Origin: Bacteroidota bacterium
GTDB lineage: Bacteria > Bacteroidota > Bacteroidia > Chitinophagales > Chitinophagaceae
Direction of reading: 5' to 3'
Length of the DNA stretch: 64,000 nt
NCBI GenBank assembly: GCA_018267965.1
Contig: JAFDXK010000005.1
Span: 62,001-126,000, forward strand
Part shown: piece after piece, positions 63,129-64,000 of the stretch
How positions within the stretch are numbered: the first letter of the stretch is position 1
How the letters are laid out: every line of letters begins with the position of its first letter
Notes under the pieces: generated by a model
The model's input: the letters and a program-made list of their open reading frames with translations, nothing else
Databases searched by the model: none
What the model was told of the DNA's origin: nothing
Position numbers and translations under genes: made by a program

Positions 63129-64000
63129 GTGAAGGATAGCGTATTAGGAAATATAGGCATTATAGGTAATGGCAGTTGGGGAACAGCTCTAGCCAAAATA
63201 CTTACTGATAATAACAATCAAATCCATTGGTGGGTAAGGAATAGCGAGGCGTTAGAACAGCTAAAAAACAGGGGCAATAACCCTCATTACCTTACATCTG
63301 TTCGCTTTCCACAAAACAGCATTCTACCAACAAACAATCTGGCTGATGTCTTACAAAATTGTAAGACCGTGATTATGGGTGTGCCATCAGCGTACACACA
63401 GGATGTATTTAAGAGTGTTGATACTAGCCTATGGAAGGATAAGCAAATCATTTCTGCCATTAAAGGTATATTGCCTGACTGCAACTTATTATTCAACGAT
63501 TACCTTGCCACACATGACTGGTTCAACCTGCAAAACTATGTAGCCATAACAGGCCCTTGCCATGCAGAGGAAGTAGCACAGGAGCGACTCTCCTATCTCA
63601 CCTTCTCAGGATTGAATGATACGCTGACAAGTGCCGTTGCTAAAGCCTTTCAAAACACTTACCTCTACACTACCTACAATCACGATATCTGGGGCGCACA
63701 GTTTGCAGCCGTGTTGAAGAATATATACGCTATTGGCGCAGGCATAGCTCACGGACTTGATTATGGTGATAACTTTCTGAGTGTATACATTACCAACTGC
63801 TATCGCGAAATGTACCGTTTCCTTGAAATGCACTTCGACAAAGTGCATCCTTCAAACGAACGCCCTGACTTTCATACCAGCGCATATTTAGGTGACTTAT
63901 TAGTCACCTGCTATTCGCTGCATAGCCGAAACCGTATGTTTGGCACTATGTTAGGCAAAGGCTATTCAGTACAGAACGCGCAATTGGAAATGAATATGGT
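63129..64000 (+). CDS. gpsA: NAD(P)-dependent glycerol-3-phosphate dehydrogenase (partial)
   Basis: The frame starts at GTG 63129 and is open to the window edge (290 codons), so the C-terminus is missing. It converts dihydroxyacetone phosphate to sn-glycerol-3-phosphate for phospholipid synthesis. The Rossmann motif GIIGNGSWGTALAKIL is at residues 10-25. Downstream are MGVPSAYT, IKGI, ITGPCHAEEVA and the catalytic Lys region QFAAVLKNIYAIGAGIAHGL. The GTG lies 5 nt after the adaptor stop, so metG, the adaptor and gpsA are probably one unit. Confidence 0.93.
   Translation, partial: MKDSVLGNIGIIGNGSWGTALAKILTDNNNQIHWWVRNSEALEQLKNRGNNPHYLTSVRFPQNSILPTNNLADVLQNCKTVIMGVPSAYTQDVFKSVDTSLWKDKQIISAIKGILPDCNLLFNDYLATHDWFNLQNYVAITGPCHAEEVAQERLSYLTFSGLNDTLTSAVAKAFQNTYLYTTYNHDIWGAQFAAVLKNIYAIGAGIAHGLDYGDNFLSVYITNCYREMYRFLEMHFDKVHPSNERPDFHTSAYLGDLLVTCYSLHSRNRMFGTMLGKGYSVQNAQLEMNM

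Noticed and set aside
1-64000. tRNA, rRNA and riboswitch genes
   Set aside because: I looked in all gaps over about 100 nt and saw no cloverleaf with CCA-adjacent acceptor stem, no rRNA-like stretch and no known aptamer core. A covariance-model scan would settle this.

Overview
The window comes from a member of the Bacteroidota, most likely a Chitinophagales/Sphingobacteriales-type environmental bacterium. The evidence is mutually consistent. There are five intact type IX secretion (T9SS) cargo genes and one dead one. lpxC is fused to fabZ. Intergenic regions carry TAnnTTTG promoter boxes, there are no Shine-Dalgarno sequences, Cys-Lys-Lys lipoproteins are present, and there is a futalosine-pathway menaquinone gene. 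The DNA is moderately AT-rich. I found no rRNA or tRNA gene, no prophage and no CRISPR array.

Layout. 1-5000: housekeeping and envelope genes (outer-membrane barrel, DUF2027/Smr protein, rdgB, a lipoprotein, DUF983, a 3-hydroxyacyl-CoA dehydrogenase). 5100-15300: a wall and lipid A block (transglutaminase-like membrane protein, class A PBP, HD hydrolase, lpxD, lpxC/fabZ, lpxA, a small ABC ATPase), tightly packed from the PBP onwards. 15385-19016: an MBOAT acyltransferase with an SGNH partner and an MFS transporter. 19135-21792: a T9SS-secreted zinc protease. 21837-28110 (minus strand): M48 protease and three small membrane proteins, a PLP-homeostasis protein, panB, an IS200-like (REP-associated) transposase with palindromes, HMG-CoA lyase and mqnA. 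rnhA diverges from mqnA. 28708-29964: a secreted SGNH/PKD protein.

29985-31257 is the most unusual stretch. Four repeat modules stand in order A-B-C-D on the left of a small two-TM, beta-rich membrane ORF. They recur in inverted, mirror order D'-C'-B'-A' on the right. An extra repeat sits between B' and A'.

31278-37904: a CDF metal transporter, a DUF975 protein, a penicillin-acylase-like enzyme, a lytic transglycosylase, msrB and a hypothetical protein. 37938-46138: rpoC and rpoB on the minus strand with their own promoter and leader, not preceded by rplJL. 46526-46857: a decayed T9SS gene. 47059-47594: two paralogous tiny cysteine-rich lipoproteins. 47683-51004: an SDR enzyme, an ABC-2 exporter and surE. 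51102-55420: two paralogous secreted T9SS proteins. 55489-59164: a small secreted protein, a PagL-like barrel protein and a thioredoxin-like T9SS protein. 59669 to the end: metG, an RND/HlyD adaptor and the start of gpsA, which runs off the window.

Taken together this is mostly chromosomal backbone for envelope assembly (Raetz pathway, peptidoglycan synthesis and turnover, T9SS cargo) and transcription. Three spots show genome flux: 25458-26098, 29985-31257 and 46526-46857.
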